A stretch of 64,000 nt of DNA from Halomonas sp. PR-M31 (GCF_001039575.1 NZ_JIBT01000006.1:1-64000); one strand, 5' to 3'; shown: positions 20,377 through 29,385, counted from the first letter of the stretch. Numbers and translations are program-made. Notes: generated from the sequence alone by a model not told the origin.

Positions 20377-20455
20377 GGTCTTTTGCCATGGCCGGAAAAA
20401 GCTCCATGCAATTCCGGCATTTCCGCCATCCATGGCGGTCAGATAGCAAAAGTAG
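20377..20455 (+). repeat. 79-bp structured dispersed repeat, copy 2
   Basis: Second copy of the element at 11023-11101, differing at two positions. One change is in the loop of the first hairpin. The other changes a G of the outer stem to A: this breaks a pair if read on the plus strand but leaves a G-U pair in the minus-strand transcript, which is the direction of the flanking genes here. It lies in the 248-bp gap between the dipeptidase stop and the DUF5943 start. The rest of that gap shows no gene. Confidence 0.8.
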
Positions 20456-20551
20456 CGTCCAGGGAGGGATTCACAGCGCCCCCTCGTAGACCTATCGCCG
20501 GTAAAGCCGCATCTTTGGACGGGAGCCTACCCCACCACGGCGGCTTGCCCA

Positions 20552-21529
20552 TCAGGCACCCCAGACATCCTTCAAGACACGCATCCAGTTTCCCCCCATG
20601 ATCTTGCGCACCTGGGTCTCGCTTAGGCCACGCCGCAACAGCGCCTCGGTCAGATTGGGGAACTCGCCGATGGTGCGAATCCCCTCGGGATTGATGATCT
20701 TGCCGAAGCGGGTCAGGCGCCGGGCATAGCCCTTGTCATGGGTCAGCCATTCGAAGAAGTCAGGCCCATGGCCCTGGGTGAAATCCGTGCCGATGCCGAT
20801 GGCGTCCTCGCCGACGATGTTCATCACGTACTCGATGGCCTCGACATAGTCGTCGATGGTGGCGTCGACCCCGGCGCGCAAGAAGGGCGTGAACATGGTC
20901 ACACCGACGAAGCCGCCGTGGTCGGCGATGAACTTGAGTTCTTCGTCGGACTTGTTGCGCGGGTGCTCCTTGAGCCCCGATGGCAGGCAGTGGGAGTAGC
21001 ACACCGGCTTTTGCGATTCGAGAATGACCTCCTCGGAAGTCTTGGCACCGACGTGGGACAAATCGCACAGGATACCGACGCGATTCATCTCGGCGACGAT
21101 TTCGCGACCGAAGCCGGACAGGCCGCCGTCACGCTCGTAGCAGCCGGTACCCACCAGATTCTGGGTGTTGTAGCACAGCTGCACGACACCCACGCCGAGC
21201 TGCTTGAAGATCTCGACGTAGCCGATCTGGTCTTCGAAGGCATGGGCGTTTTGAAAACCAAAAATGATGCCGGTCTTGCCTTCTTCCTTGGCTCGGGTGA
21301 TATCAGTGGTGCTACGTACCGGGCGCACCAGGTCGCTGCATTCGCGCATCAAGGCGTTGGTCTTGACGATATTGTCGACGGTGGCCTGAAAACCTTCCCA
21401 TACCGAAACGGTGCAGTTGGCCGCGGTCAGGCCGCCTTTGCGCATGTCCTCGAGCAGTTCGCGGCTCCACTTGGCGATGATCAGGCCATCGATGACGATC
21501 GCGTCGTTGTGCAGGTCGGCAGGGGTCAT
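20552..21529 (-). CDS. Membrane dipeptidase (peptidase M19) of the betaine operon
   Basis: 325 residues from the ATG at 21529 (MTPADLHNDAIVIDGLII) with GGAG upstream. Family M19 metal-binding residues appear as the VIDGL start region, GFQNAHAFED, ILCDLSHVGAKTSEE, CYSHCLPSGLKEHPRN and GIGTDFTQGHG. No signal peptide, so cytoplasmic. It is the first gene of the operon with DUF5943, dgcAB and etfAB, the same order as PA5396-PA5401 in Pseudomonas. A role in cleaving or processing a betaine-derived amide is possible but undefined; the renal-dipeptidase name is only the family label. Confidence 0.88.
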   Translation of the reverse strand: MTPADLHNDAIVIDGLIIAKWSRELLEDMRKGGLTAANCTVSVWEGFQATVDNIVKTNALMRECSDLVRPVRSTTDITRAKEEGKTGIIFGFQNAHAFEDQIGYVEIFKQLGVGVVQLCYNTQNLVGTGCYERDGGLSGFGREIVAEMNRVGILCDLSHVGAKTSEEVILESQKPVCYSHCLPSGLKEHPRNKSDEELKFIADHGGFVGVTMFTPFLRAGVDATIDDYVEAIEYVMNIVGEDAIGIGTDFTQGHGPDFFEWLTHDKGYARRLTRFGKIINPEGIRTIGEFPNLTEALLRRGLSETQVRKIMGGNWMRVLKDVWGA

Positions 21530-21640
21530 GGTCGGCTCCAGCGCTAGTGGATAAAGGGCGTCTTGCGGCCAAGAATAGCGCTTTCCACCCGCCATCCGGC
21601 GCTTGGAAACGACAGTGAAAATTCTAAAAACGTCATGCCG

Positions 21641-21653
21641 GCCAATTTGCGAC
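21641..21653 (-). promoter_or_regulatory. Candidate activator site upstream of the dipeptidase-dgc operon
   Basis: Minus-strand GTCGCAAATTGGC, 112 bp upstream of the dipeptidase start, matches GTCGCACATGGAC upstream of gbcA at 10 of 13 positions. Proposed as part of a GbdR-responsive promoter because both operons belong to one regulon in Pseudomonas; no promoter hexamers are assigned. Confidence 0.35.
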
Positions 21654-21698
21654 ATCTGCTGACATGCACGATCGTCTATCAGCGACTAAAGGCTTTCT

Positions 21699-21836
21699 AT
21701 GCGACTGCTCCACCATGAAACAGAGGGTGCGTACGTCCGTCGGCGGTTTCCTGTTCGCATCGGTGACGCGGTAGCCAGTCGCAATGTGCACGCGGAGGTC
21801 TACGACGGCCTGCGGCTCACGATGGATCTTCGCTGA
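21699..21836 (+). pseudogene. C-terminal fragment of a StcD/DgcA-like flavoenzyme
   Basis: From 21699 a 45-codon frame ends with IGDAVASRNVHAEVYDGLRL and a TGA at 21834-21836. The last 30 residues align with the extreme C-terminus of the flavoenzyme ending at 13211 (IGDAVASRNVHAAVYDGLRL). It is closer to that gene than to dgcA, which has APRNTHAAIYDALR. All upstream domains are missing, so this is a leftover of a deleted or displaced gene copy. It is followed by a strong terminator at 21857. Confidence 0.75.
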
Positions 21837-21856
21837 ACTGAAACAGCACTGGAACT

Positions 21857-21897
21857 AAAAGAGCCCGCTACCAACATTGTCGGTAGCGGGCTCTTTT
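21857..21897. terminator. Bidirectional rho-independent terminator
   Basis: AAAA, then GAGCCCGCTACC (21861-21872) pairing perfectly with GGTAGCGGGCTC (21882-21893), then TTTT. It can serve the minus-strand gene ending at 21912 and would also have terminated the plus-strand gene now reduced to the fragment ending at 21836. Confidence 0.9.
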
Positions 21898-21911
21898 CAT
21901 GAGCAGAGTGA

Positions 21912-22235
21912 CTATTCTTTCTTGCCTTTCCTTTGTTCCGGTGGCTCGGGTAGATCCGTACCCGGCATGGCTTCACCCCCGGAGCCAAAACCGGCCTTCT
22001 CCTGTTTGACCATACCACCTTCGGTATCGCCCTCGGGTTTATCCTGCCTTTTGCGGATATCCCCTTCCCCTTGTCTCGCTGATGCCTGGGGGCCGCTATC
22101 CTGCATCGCCGTCGTAGACTGTTGCGTGGGCTTGTCAGCCTCACTTTGCTCATCTTCGGCGAACGCCGGGGCTTCCATCGTCAATCCAAGTACGATTCCC
22201 AGCATTCCCAGTTCCTTGAGCAGTATCTTTGCCAT
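21912..22235 (-). CDS. Small secreted hydrophilic protein, unknown function
   Basis: 107 residues from the ATG at 22235, which follows a strong GGAGGGGG site; a longer in-frame start at 22343 has no such support. Residues 1-26 (MAKILLKELGMLGIVLGLTM to APAFA) are a signal peptide. The mature part is low-complexity, rich in Glu, Gln, Lys, Gly and Pro, ending EPPEQRKGKKE, and probably disordered. No family is recognised. Single gene with its own terminator at 21857; it follows the formate dehydrogenase operon in the same... region but its start lies 139 bp beyond that operon's 3' end, i.e. downstream of it. Confidence 0.6.
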   Translation of the reverse strand: MAKILLKELGMLGIVLGLTMEAPAFAEDEQSEADKPTQQSTTAMQDSGPQASARQGEGDIRKRQDKPEGDTEGGMVKQEKAGFGSGGEAMPGTDLPEPPEQRKGKKE

Positions 22236-22373
22236 CGTAACAAGCCCCCTCCATGATGATTGACTTGAGCGTAGACACTCCCTTTTTTGCTCGGGTTCAC
22301 TGCTCGGCGTTTTAGCATCGCTTTTTGCACACTTGTTGTGCATTTCGCTTTATCGTTTCGCCTGCTGGCTTCT

Positions 22374-25226
22374 CTACTCCACGGCGGACAGTCGACAAGC
22401 CGCATACTTGAACTCGGGAATCTTGCCGTAGGGGTCAAGGGCCGGATTGGTGAGTAGATTCGCCGCCGCCTCAGCGTAGCAGAACGGCACGAACACCATG
22501 CCTTCCGGCATCAATGGATCGACCCGGGCGGTCAGGCTGATCTGTCCGCGTCGGGTGGTGATGACCAGCTGCTCCCCCGGCGAAAGTCCAAGGCGCGACA
22601 ACTCCCCAGGCGCGAGACTTGCCACTGCCTCCGGCTCCAGGGCATCGAGCACCGAGGCACGTCGGGTCATGGAGCCGGTATGCCAGTGCTCGAGCTGACG
22701 CCCGGTGGTCAGCACCGTCGAGTAGACCTCATCCAGCGGCTCGTCCGGCGGCAGCGGCCGGGTCGGCGAGAACCTGGCACGACCCGAGTCGGTGGGAAAC
22801 GCATCAGAAAACACCACATCAAATCCGGGCGCGTCTTCTGCGGGGCATGGATAGGTTACCGATTCTTCTTGTTCCACCCGTTCCCAGCTGATGTTATCCA
22901 GCGACGGCATGCCCCGGGTCATCTCGGCGAAGACGTCTTGCGGATGCTGGTAGTCCCAGGGCAGTCCGAAGCGCTTCGCAATTTGCTGAATGATCCACCA
23001 ATCGGGCTTTGCCTCGCCGGGCAGCGGCATGGCCTTGCGGCCCATCTGCACCTGACGATTGGTATTGGTCACGGTGCCGTCCTTCTCCGGCCAGGCGGAG
23101 GCCGGCAGGATGACATCGGCGAACTGGGCGGTCTCGGTGACGAACAGATCCTGCACCACCAGATGCTCGAGCTTGGAAAGCGCTGCCCGAGCGTGATCCA
23201 GGTCCGGGTCGGACATGGCCGGGTTTTCCCCAAGAATGTACATGCCCTTGATGGTACCGGCAGTGATGGCGTCCATGATTTCCACCACGGTGAGGCCAGG
23301 CTTATCGTTCAGCGGCGTGTTCCACAGCTCTTCAAACGCGGCCCGCACCTGGGCATCGCCCACCGGCTGGTAATCCGGCAATACCATGGGGATCATTCCC
23401 GCATCCGAGGCGCCCTGGACGTTGTTTTGGCCGCGCAGCGGATGCAGGCCGGTACCGGGGCGGCCCGTCTGGCCGCAGGCAAGGGCCAAGGAGATCAGAC
23501 AGCGGGCGTTGTCCGTGCCATGGGTGTGCTGGGAGATGCCCATGCCCCAGAAGATCATCGCCCGCTCGGCGTTGGCGTAAAGCCGCGCCACGTCGCGAAT
23601 CTCTTCAGGAGAAATGCCGCACAGCCCGCTCATCGCCTCCGGGGTCATGTCGACGACGTGGGTCTTGAGCGCCTCGAAGCCCTCGGTATGCTCGGCGATA
23701 TAGCGCGAATCAAACAACTCTTCCGTGACGATGACGTTGAGCATGGCGTTGAACAGCGCCACGTCCGACCCCGGGGTGAAGCGCAGGATCTTGTGGGCAT
23801 AGGCATTCATGGCCTGGCCCCGCGGGTCGATGATGATGATCTTGGTGCCGGCCTTGGCGGCCTGCTTGAAGAAGGTCGCCGCCACCGGGTGGTTCACCGT
23901 CGGGTTGCAGCCGGTGAGAATCACCACATCCGCTTGGCTTGCCTGCATGAACGACGCCGTGACCGCACCGGAACCGATGCATTCCATCAGCGCCGCCACG
24001 GAGCTTGCGTGACACAGCCGTGTGCAGTGATCGACATGGTTGGAGCCGAAGCCGGTGCGCACTAGCTTCTGGAATAGCCAGGCCTCTTCATTCGAGCACT
24101 TGGCGCTGCCGAACCCCGCCAAGGCGTCGGGACCGTAGGCATCTTTCAAATTTACCAACCCGCCGGCGGCCAGTTCGAGCGCTTCTTCCCAGCTCGCCTC
24201 GCGAAAATGCGTGGTCGGGTTGGCCGGGTCGAAGTCCGGATCGAGACCCTTGGGCGCATCGGGAAGACGAATCAGCGGTACGGTCAAGCGTGAAGGATGG
24301 CGTGGATAATCGAAACCAAAACGCCCCTTCACGCACAGCCGATTGTGATTCGAGGGACCATCCCGGCCGGAAACGTGCAGGATGGCGTCGTCCTTGAGGT
24401 GATAGGTCAGCTGACAGCCCACGCCGCAATAAGGACACACGGAATCTACCGTCCTGTCGGCAATCTTCGAATCACCCCGGCCGCGTGCATCGATCAATGT
24501 CGCCGGCATCAATGCCCCGGTTGGGCAAGCCTGCACGCACTCGCCGCAGGCCACGCAGGTGCTCTCCCCCATGGGATCATCGAAATCGAAGACGATCTTG
24601 GACGACGCCCCACGATGAGCCAGGCCGATCACGTCGTTGACCTGCACCTCGCGACAGGCCCGTACACACAGATTGCACTCGATGCAGGCATCGAGATTGA
24701 CGTTCATCGCGCTATGAGAGGCATCGTGATTCGAGCGCTGGGGCTTGCTGCCTTCCTTGTCGATCGCTTCGTCGATGAAGAATTCTTTCACGGGATTGCG
24801 CGCCGGCAGCCAGCTCTTGACCGCAGTGGCGTCAATGTCGAGCTTATCCGCCATGGCCCAGAAGTGGCTGGCGCGATCCGGGCTATCCTCCCGCGCCGGC
24901 TGGTCCGCGATCAAAAGCTCCATCACCCCTTCCCGCGCCACCCGGGAGCGCTCGGAGGTAGCACTCTTGACTACCATGCCGGGCCTGGCCTCACGAATGC
25001 AGCTCGCGGCCAAAGCCCGCTCTCCCTCGATCTCCACCATGCACACACGGCAGTTGCCATCGGCGCGGTAGCTATGGCTGTCCTTGAAGCACAGATTGGG
25101 AATGAAATCGCCGACCCGTTTGGCTACCTGCCACAGGGTCTCGCCGGGCAGGGCGGTAACTTTCTGGCCATCCAGGGTCAGCTCAAACGTCTCTACCGAG
25201 GATTCAGGAGAAACAAGGGTATTCAT
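22374..25226 (-). CDS. fdsA: NAD-dependent formate dehydrogenase, molybdenum catalytic subunit
   Basis: 950 residues. Order of domains: [2Fe-2S] ferredoxin (15-95; CFKDSHSYRADGNCRVCMVE), NuoG-like His/Cys region, two [4Fe-4S] motifs (CIECNLCVRACREVQ, CVACGECVQACP; about 165-245), the molybdopterin-oxidoreductase FeS site CPYCGVGCQLTYH (near 265), the catalytic region DHCTRLCHASSVAAL and a C-terminal molybdopterin-dinucleotide-binding domain. The active site uses Cys, not selenocysteine. Oxidises formate to CO2. It starts 12 bp after the diaphorase subunit gene. In this genomic setting it would remove formate formed from betaine methyl groups. Confidence 0.9.
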   Translation of the reverse strand: MNTLVSPESSVETFELTLDGQKVTALPGETLWQVAKRVGDFIPNLCFKDSHSYRADGNCRVCMVEIEGERALAASCIREARPGMVVKSATSERSRVAREGVMELLIADQPAREDSPDRASHFWAMADKLDIDATAVKSWLPARNPVKEFFIDEAIDKEGSKPQRSNHDASHSAMNVNLDACIECNLCVRACREVQVNDVIGLAHRGASSKIVFDFDDPMGESTCVACGECVQACPTGALMPATLIDARGRGDSKIADRTVDSVCPYCGVGCQLTYHLKDDAILHVSGRDGPSNHNRLCVKGRFGFDYPRHPSRLTVPLIRLPDAPKGLDPDFDPANPTTHFREASWEEALELAAGGLVNLKDAYGPDALAGFGSAKCSNEEAWLFQKLVRTGFGSNHVDHCTRLCHASSVAALMECIGSGAVTASFMQASQADVVILTGCNPTVNHPVAATFFKQAAKAGTKIIIIDPRGQAMNAYAHKILRFTPGSDVALFNAMLNVIVTEELFDSRYIAEHTEGFEALKTHVVDMTPEAMSGLCGISPEEIRDVARLYANAERAMIFWGMGISQHTHGTDNARCLISLALACGQTGRPGTGLHPLRGQNNVQGASDAGMIPMVLPDYQPVGDAQVRAAFEELWNTPLNDKPGLTVVEIMDAITAGTIKGMYILGENPAMSDPDLDHARAALSKLEHLVVQDLFVTETAQFADVILPASAWPEKDGTVTNTNRQVQMGRKAMPLPGEAKPDWWIIQQIAKRFGLPWDYQHPQDVFAEMTRGMPSLDNISWERVEQEESVTYPCPAEDAPGFDVVFSDAFPTDSGRARFSPTRPLPPDEPLDEVYSTVLTTGRQLEHWHTGSMTRRASVLDALEPEAVASLAPGELSRLGLSPGEQLVITTRRGQISLTARVDPLMPEGMVFVPFCYAEAAANLLTNPALDPYGKIPEFKYAACRLSAVE

Positions 25227-25238
25227 GATCGATTCTCC

Positions 25239-26969
25239 TCACTCTTTGACGATGACGTTCTGGGCGACCAGCACATCACGAAAATCTCGCAGCAAGCCCA
25301 GCACCGGATTGGGCGCGGCCTGGCCAAGTCCACAGATAGAGGCATCTATCATCACTCGGGAGAGCCGGGTGAGTTCCGCCATGTTCCATTCGTCCCGCTC
25401 GAGCAGCGCCAGCATCTTCTCGGTGCCCACCCGACACGGCGTGCACTGGCCGCAGGATTCGTCGGCGAAGAAGGCCAGCAGATTGGTGGCAACGAACTTG
25501 AGATTGTCCTGATCGGAAATCACCATTACCGCTGCAGAACCGATGAAGCTGTCGTGCACCTGCAGGGTGTCGAAATCCAGCGGAATGTCCGCTTTCGAGG
25601 CGGGCAGAATGCCACCTGACGCACCCCCGGGCAGATAGGCACACAGCACATGACCCTCCTGCATGCCGCCGGCGTATTCCTCGACAAGTTCGTTCAAGGT
25701 GATGCCCGCCGGGGCCAGATGCACCCCGGGGTTGGCGACCCGCCCGGACACCGAGAAGCTGCGCAATCCCTGGCGCCCGTTGCGGCCCTGGCGTGCAAAC
25801 CACTCGGCGCCACGCTCCCAGATGATGGGAATCCAATAGACGGTCTCGACGTTATTGACCAGGGTTGGTCGATCGAACAGCCCTTTCTGGGCAACGAAGG
25901 GTGGGCGATGACGGGGCTTGCCGGGTTTGCCTTCCAGGGATTCGATCATCGCGGACTCTTCGCCGCAGATGTAGGCTCCGGCACCGCGACGCAAAATGAT
26001 GTAATCCGACTCGACGATCCCGGCGATTTCCAGCTCTCCGATGGCATTTTTCAGTACCCGATGCAGCGCCGGGTATTCATCTCGTAGATAGATGTAGAGC
26101 GCCTTGGCCTCCACCGCCCAGGCGCTGATCAGCGCGCCTTCCAAGAAGCGATGCGGCGAGCGCTCCAGGTAATAGCGATCCTTGAAGGTGCCAGGCTCCC
26201 CCTCATCGGCGTTGATGGCGCAATAGCGCGGACCCGGTTCGGCCCGCACGAAGCCCCACTTCTTGAAGGTGGCAAAGCCCGCACCGCCCAGGCCGCGAAG
26301 GCCTGCCTGCTCTAGCGTTTGCACCAGCTGTTCGACGCTTAACTTGTCAGCCCGGCAGTCGTTCAATAGCGCGTAGCCACCCTCATCGCGGTAGGCGTCG
26401 AGGCGCTGCCAATCCAGGGTCTCGACGGGCAGTTCATCGGCTATCAAGACCTCGCCTATTTGGGCAAGGGTGGCATGGCCCATATGCCAATGATGGCCCT
26501 TGGAGGAAAGCTCCACCACCGGCGCGACGGCGCAGCGTCCCATGCAGGGCGCGCGGATGACGCGCACGGCGCTTGCGTCGGCACCGGCCTCGAGTTCCTG
26601 GCGCAAGGCATCCGCCCCGGCCAGCTGGCAGGACAGTGAATCGCATACGCGAATGGTGGTCGCCGGTGGCGGCGCCTGATCGTCATGGACGACATCAAAG
26701 TGGGCGTAGAAGGTTGCGGTTTCATAGACCGCTGCCATGGGCAGGTTCATGAAGGCACAAAGCGCCCGCAGGTGGCGCAATGAAAGATGACCATGGCGGT
26801 CCTGAATCACGTGCAGGTGTTCGATCAAAAGATCACGGCGCTTTAGAGCAGGATCTTTGGAATCGCCCAATAGCGCTTCGATTTCGGTCAGGGCGGCAGG
26901 ATCAAGATTGCGACCGCGAGGTTTTCCTCGGGCGCCACGTCGCGGCGGCGTTACGGAACTGACGGTCAT
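25239..26969 (-). CDS. fdsB: NAD-dependent formate dehydrogenase diaphorase subunit, fused gamma-beta
   Basis: 576 residues from the ATG at 26969 (MTVSSVTPPRRGARGKP). Residues about 30-185 are a NuoE/FdsG-like thioredoxin-fold [2Fe-2S] domain (YETATFYAHFD, CDSLSCQLAGA, APCMGRCAVAP). Residues about 220-575 are NuoF/FdsB-like: GLRGLGGAGFATFKKWGFV for FMN/NADH, CAINADEGEPGTFKDR, GAGAYICGEESAMIESLEGK, and the [4Fe-4S] motif CGQCTPCRVGTEKM. The two subunits that are separate in Cupriavidus FDH are joined here. It transfers electrons from the molybdenum subunit to NAD+. Confidence 0.9.
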   Translation of the reverse strand: MTVSSVTPPRRGARGKPRGRNLDPAALTEIEALLGDSKDPALKRRDLLIEHLHVIQDRHGHLSLRHLRALCAFMNLPMAAVYETATFYAHFDVVHDDQAPPPATTIRVCDSLSCQLAGADALRQELEAGADASAVRVIRAPCMGRCAVAPVVELSSKGHHWHMGHATLAQIGEVLIADELPVETLDWQRLDAYRDEGGYALLNDCRADKLSVEQLVQTLEQAGLRGLGGAGFATFKKWGFVRAEPGPRYCAINADEGEPGTFKDRYYLERSPHRFLEGALISAWAVEAKALYIYLRDEYPALHRVLKNAIGELEIAGIVESDYIILRRGAGAYICGEESAMIESLEGKPGKPRHRPPFVAQKGLFDRPTLVNNVETVYWIPIIWERGAEWFARQGRNGRQGLRSFSVSGRVANPGVHLAPAGITLNELVEEYAGGMQEGHVLCAYLPGGASGGILPASKADIPLDFDTLQVHDSFIGSAAVMVISDQDNLKFVATNLLAFFADESCGQCTPCRVGTEKMLALLERDEWNMAELTRLSRVMIDASICGLGQAAPNPVLGLLRDFRDVLVAQNVIVKE

Positions 26970-27093
26970 GGTCTGGCGCTCGTTGTTGTCGCTATCGACC
27001 CATGGTCGCACTGCCTCGCCCAATCGGCAATGACGATCCGAGACCTCTTCTCTCAATGTCGATCAGTGCCATTTCGATGTCGCTATGGGCACA

Positions 27094-27837
27094 CTAGTCG
27101 CGCCCCTGGGTCATCTCTCGCACCGCCTTGCGCAACGCTTCACCGCCCTCGTCCGGGCACCCCTCCCAGCCATCGAAGTGCAGCAGCTCCTCAAGGGGAA
27201 GTCGCGACAGCCAGCCGGCCTTCTCCAGTTCGGGCCGCTCGTGGAAGTGACTGACATAGCCCACGCAGAGATAGGCGATGGGCATGATGTGGTGGGGGAT
27301 GTCCAGCGCCTCACGTAGGGACGACTCATGAAAGATGCTGACCCAGCCCACGCCGAGCCCTTCGGCACGGGCGGCAAGCCACAGGTTCTGCACGGCGCAG
27401 ACGACGCTGAAGACGTCCATCGTCTTGATGTGGGTACGGCCCACCACCACCGGCCCGTGACGCTTCCGATCGCAGGTGATACACAGATTGACCGGCGCTT
27501 CGACGATGCCCTCAAGCTTGAGACGCCGGTAGGCCGCCTGCCTCTCACCTTCGAACATCTTTGCCGCCTCCTCGTTGGCCTGGCGGTAGAGCGCCTGCAC
27601 GCGACGCTTGACCGCCGGCGAGCGGATGACCAGAAAATCCCAGGGCTGCATGAACCCCACCGAGGGAGCATGGTGGGCCGCCATCAGCACCCGGGCCAGC
27701 ACCTCATCGGGCACCGGGTCCGGCAGGAATTCGCGGCGCACGTCGCGGCGGGTGAAGATCGCCCGGTAGACGGCGTCGCGCTCATCGATGCTGAAATCCG
27801 GGGCGTGTTGCATTTCTGACCGGGTGTCGTCGTTCAT
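27094..27837 (-). CDS. bluB: 5,6-dimethylbenzimidazole synthase
   Basis: 247 residues from the ATG at 27837; the ATG at 27843 lies directly on the GAGG site, so the second is better spaced. BluB signature regions: YRAIFTRRDVRREFLPDPVP, HHAPSVGFMQPWDFLVI, the acid-rich GPVVVGRTHIKTMDVFSVVC and GLGVGWVSIFHES. It is a flavin-destructase that makes the cobalamin lower ligand from reduced FMN in the presence of oxygen. It is the last gene of the minus-strand cobalamin run, 82 bp after cobQ, and implies that the cell makes true dimethylbenzimidazolyl cobalamin. Confidence 0.92.
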   Translation of the reverse strand: MNDDTRSEMQHAPDFSIDERDAVYRAIFTRRDVRREFLPDPVPDEVLARVLMAAHHAPSVGFMQPWDFLVIRSPAVKRRVQALYRQANEEAAKMFEGERQAAYRRLKLEGIVEAPVNLCITCDRKRHGPVVVGRTHIKTMDVFSVVCAVQNLWLAARAEGLGVGWVSIFHESSLREALDIPHHIMPIAYLCVGYVSHFHERPELEKAGWLSRLPLEELLHFDGWEGCPDEGGEALRKAVREMTQGRD

Positions 27838-27919
27838 GACCATGCCTCGTTGGTGTCAGGTATCAGTGCGCCAGGCGATTAATCGCTGGAGACCGGGGGG
27901 CAACCAGGAGCAGCTTGGC

Positions 27920-29383
27920 TCAGCGGCGGATCAGCGCCCACAGTTGGTCGATGTCCAGATGCGCCTCGACGGTGTCCGCCAGCCGGTCGAGCTCACGCTG
28001 ACGATGCGCCGCATGGTCCACTGCTGCGCTTTTATCGGTCAGACCGCAGCGCGCCAGCAGTGCCGCACAGGCCTCGGGACGCTCGAATAGACCGTGCAGG
28101 TAGGTGCCCATGATTTGACCATCATCGCTGATTGCTCCATCCATGCGCGCTTGCTTGCCGTCTTCGAGGGCGATCAGCGGACGCGCCAGCGCCGCTCCTT
28201 CGCTCACGCCATTGTGGATCTCGTAGCCGTTGATGGGCACCGCCTCCGGCAGCAGCCTGCCCGCCACGTTTCTCAACTGCTTGCCGGCGACCATGCGGGT
28301 CTCGAAATCCAGCAAGCCTAGTCCCGGCGTGGAGCCCTCCGCCCCCTCCAGACCGTCGGGATCGTGGACGGCGCGCCCCAGCATCTGGAAGCCGCCGCAG
28401 ATACCCAGCACCCGCCCGCCATAGCGCAGGTGACGCCATATGGTGGCCTCCCAGCCCTGGTCGCGCAGCCAGGCGAGGTCGTCTCGGGTGCTCTTGCTGC
28501 CGGGCAAGATGATCAGGTCCGCCGGCGGCGCGGGCTGATTGGGACCGACGAAGGTGAGTCGTACCCGGGGATGCAGACGCAGCGGGTCGAAGTCATTGTG
28601 ATTGCTGATGCGCGGCAGCGCCGGGACCACGACGCGCAGCCCCGGCTCGCCCTCCTCTCTCCCCTCACGACCAATGCTGTCCTCGGCGTCGAGCAGCAGA
28701 CCCTGCAGGTAGGGCAGCGTGCCGAGCACCGGCTTGCCGGTGTGGGCGGTGAGCCACTCAAGCCCCGACTCTAGCAGTGCCGGATCGCCCCGAAAGCGGT
28801 TGATCACTAGGCCTCGGGTGCGCTCCCGCTCACTTTCGCTGAGCAGCGCCAGGGTGCCCACCAGCTGGGCAAAGACCCCACCCCGGTCGATGTCGCCCAC
28901 CAGCAGCACCGGGCAATCGACCATCTCGGCGAAGCCCATGTTGGCAATATCGTTGGCCCGCAGGTTGATCTCCGCAGGGCTGCCCGCCCCTTCGGCAATG
29001 ATCACGTCGAAGCGGCTCGACAGGGCCTCCCAGGCGGCCAGCACACTGTCGCGCGCCTCGCGCTTGTAGGCGTGATAGTCGAGCGCATCCATGTGGCCGA
29101 GTACCTGGCCGCGCAGAATCACCTGGGCGCCGCGGTCGCTCTCGGGCTTGAGCAGCACCGGGTTCATGTCGCTGTGCGCTGGGATACCACAAGCCAGTGC
29201 CTGCAGCGCCGTGGAACGACCGATCTCGCCACCATCCATCGTCACCGCGCTGTTGAGCGCCATGTTCTGGGGCTTGAACGGCGCCACCGCCACGCCGTGG
29301 CGGGCCAGCATCCGACACAGCGCCGCCACCAGCGTGCTCTTGCCCGCATCCGAGGTGGTGCCCTGCACCATCAGGGTGGCCAT
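27920..29383 (-). CDS. cobQ: Adenosylcobyric acid synthase (glutamine-hydrolysing)
   Basis: 487 residues. N-terminal P-loop-like ATPase of the dethiobiotin-synthase fold ([52 protein letters not shown]). C-terminal glutamine amidotransferase with nucleophile Cys in [11 protein letters not shown] and the catalytic His in [10 protein letters not shown]. It amidates four carboxyls of adenosylcobyrinic acid a,c-diamide. Starts 2 bp after the cobO stop. Confidence 0.93.
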   Translation of the reverse strand: MATLMVQGTTSDAGKSTLVAALCRMLARHGVAVAPFKPQNMALNSAVTMDGGEIGRSTALQALACGIPAHSDMNPVLLKPESDRGAQVILRGQVLGHMDALDYHAYKREARDSVLAAWEALSSRFDVIIAEGAGSPAEINLRANDIANMGFAEMVDCPVLLVGDIDRGGVFAQLVGTLALLSESERERTRGLVINRFRGDPALLESGLEWLTAHTGKPVLGTLPYLQGLLLDAEDSIGREGREEGEPGLRVVVPALPRISNHNDFDPLRLHPRVRLTFVGPNQPAPPADLIILPGSKSTRDDLAWLRDQGWEATIWRHLRYGGRVLGICGGFQMLGRAVHDPDGLEGAEGSTPGLGLLDFETRMVAGKQLRNVAGRLLPEAVPINGYEIHNGVSEGAALARPLIALEDGKQARMDGAISDDGQIMGTYLHGLFERPEACAALLARCGLTDKSAAVDHAAHRQRELDRLADTVEAHLDIDQLWALIRR

Positions 29384-29385
29384 GG

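Noticed and set aside
22680-24065. 461-codon plus-strand open frame opposite the formate dehydrogenase gene
   Set aside because: High-GC antisense frame without recognisable domains.
22374-25226. Selenocysteine formate dehydrogenase
   Set aside because: No in-frame TGA at the active site; the catalytic position is Cys within DHCTRLCHASS.
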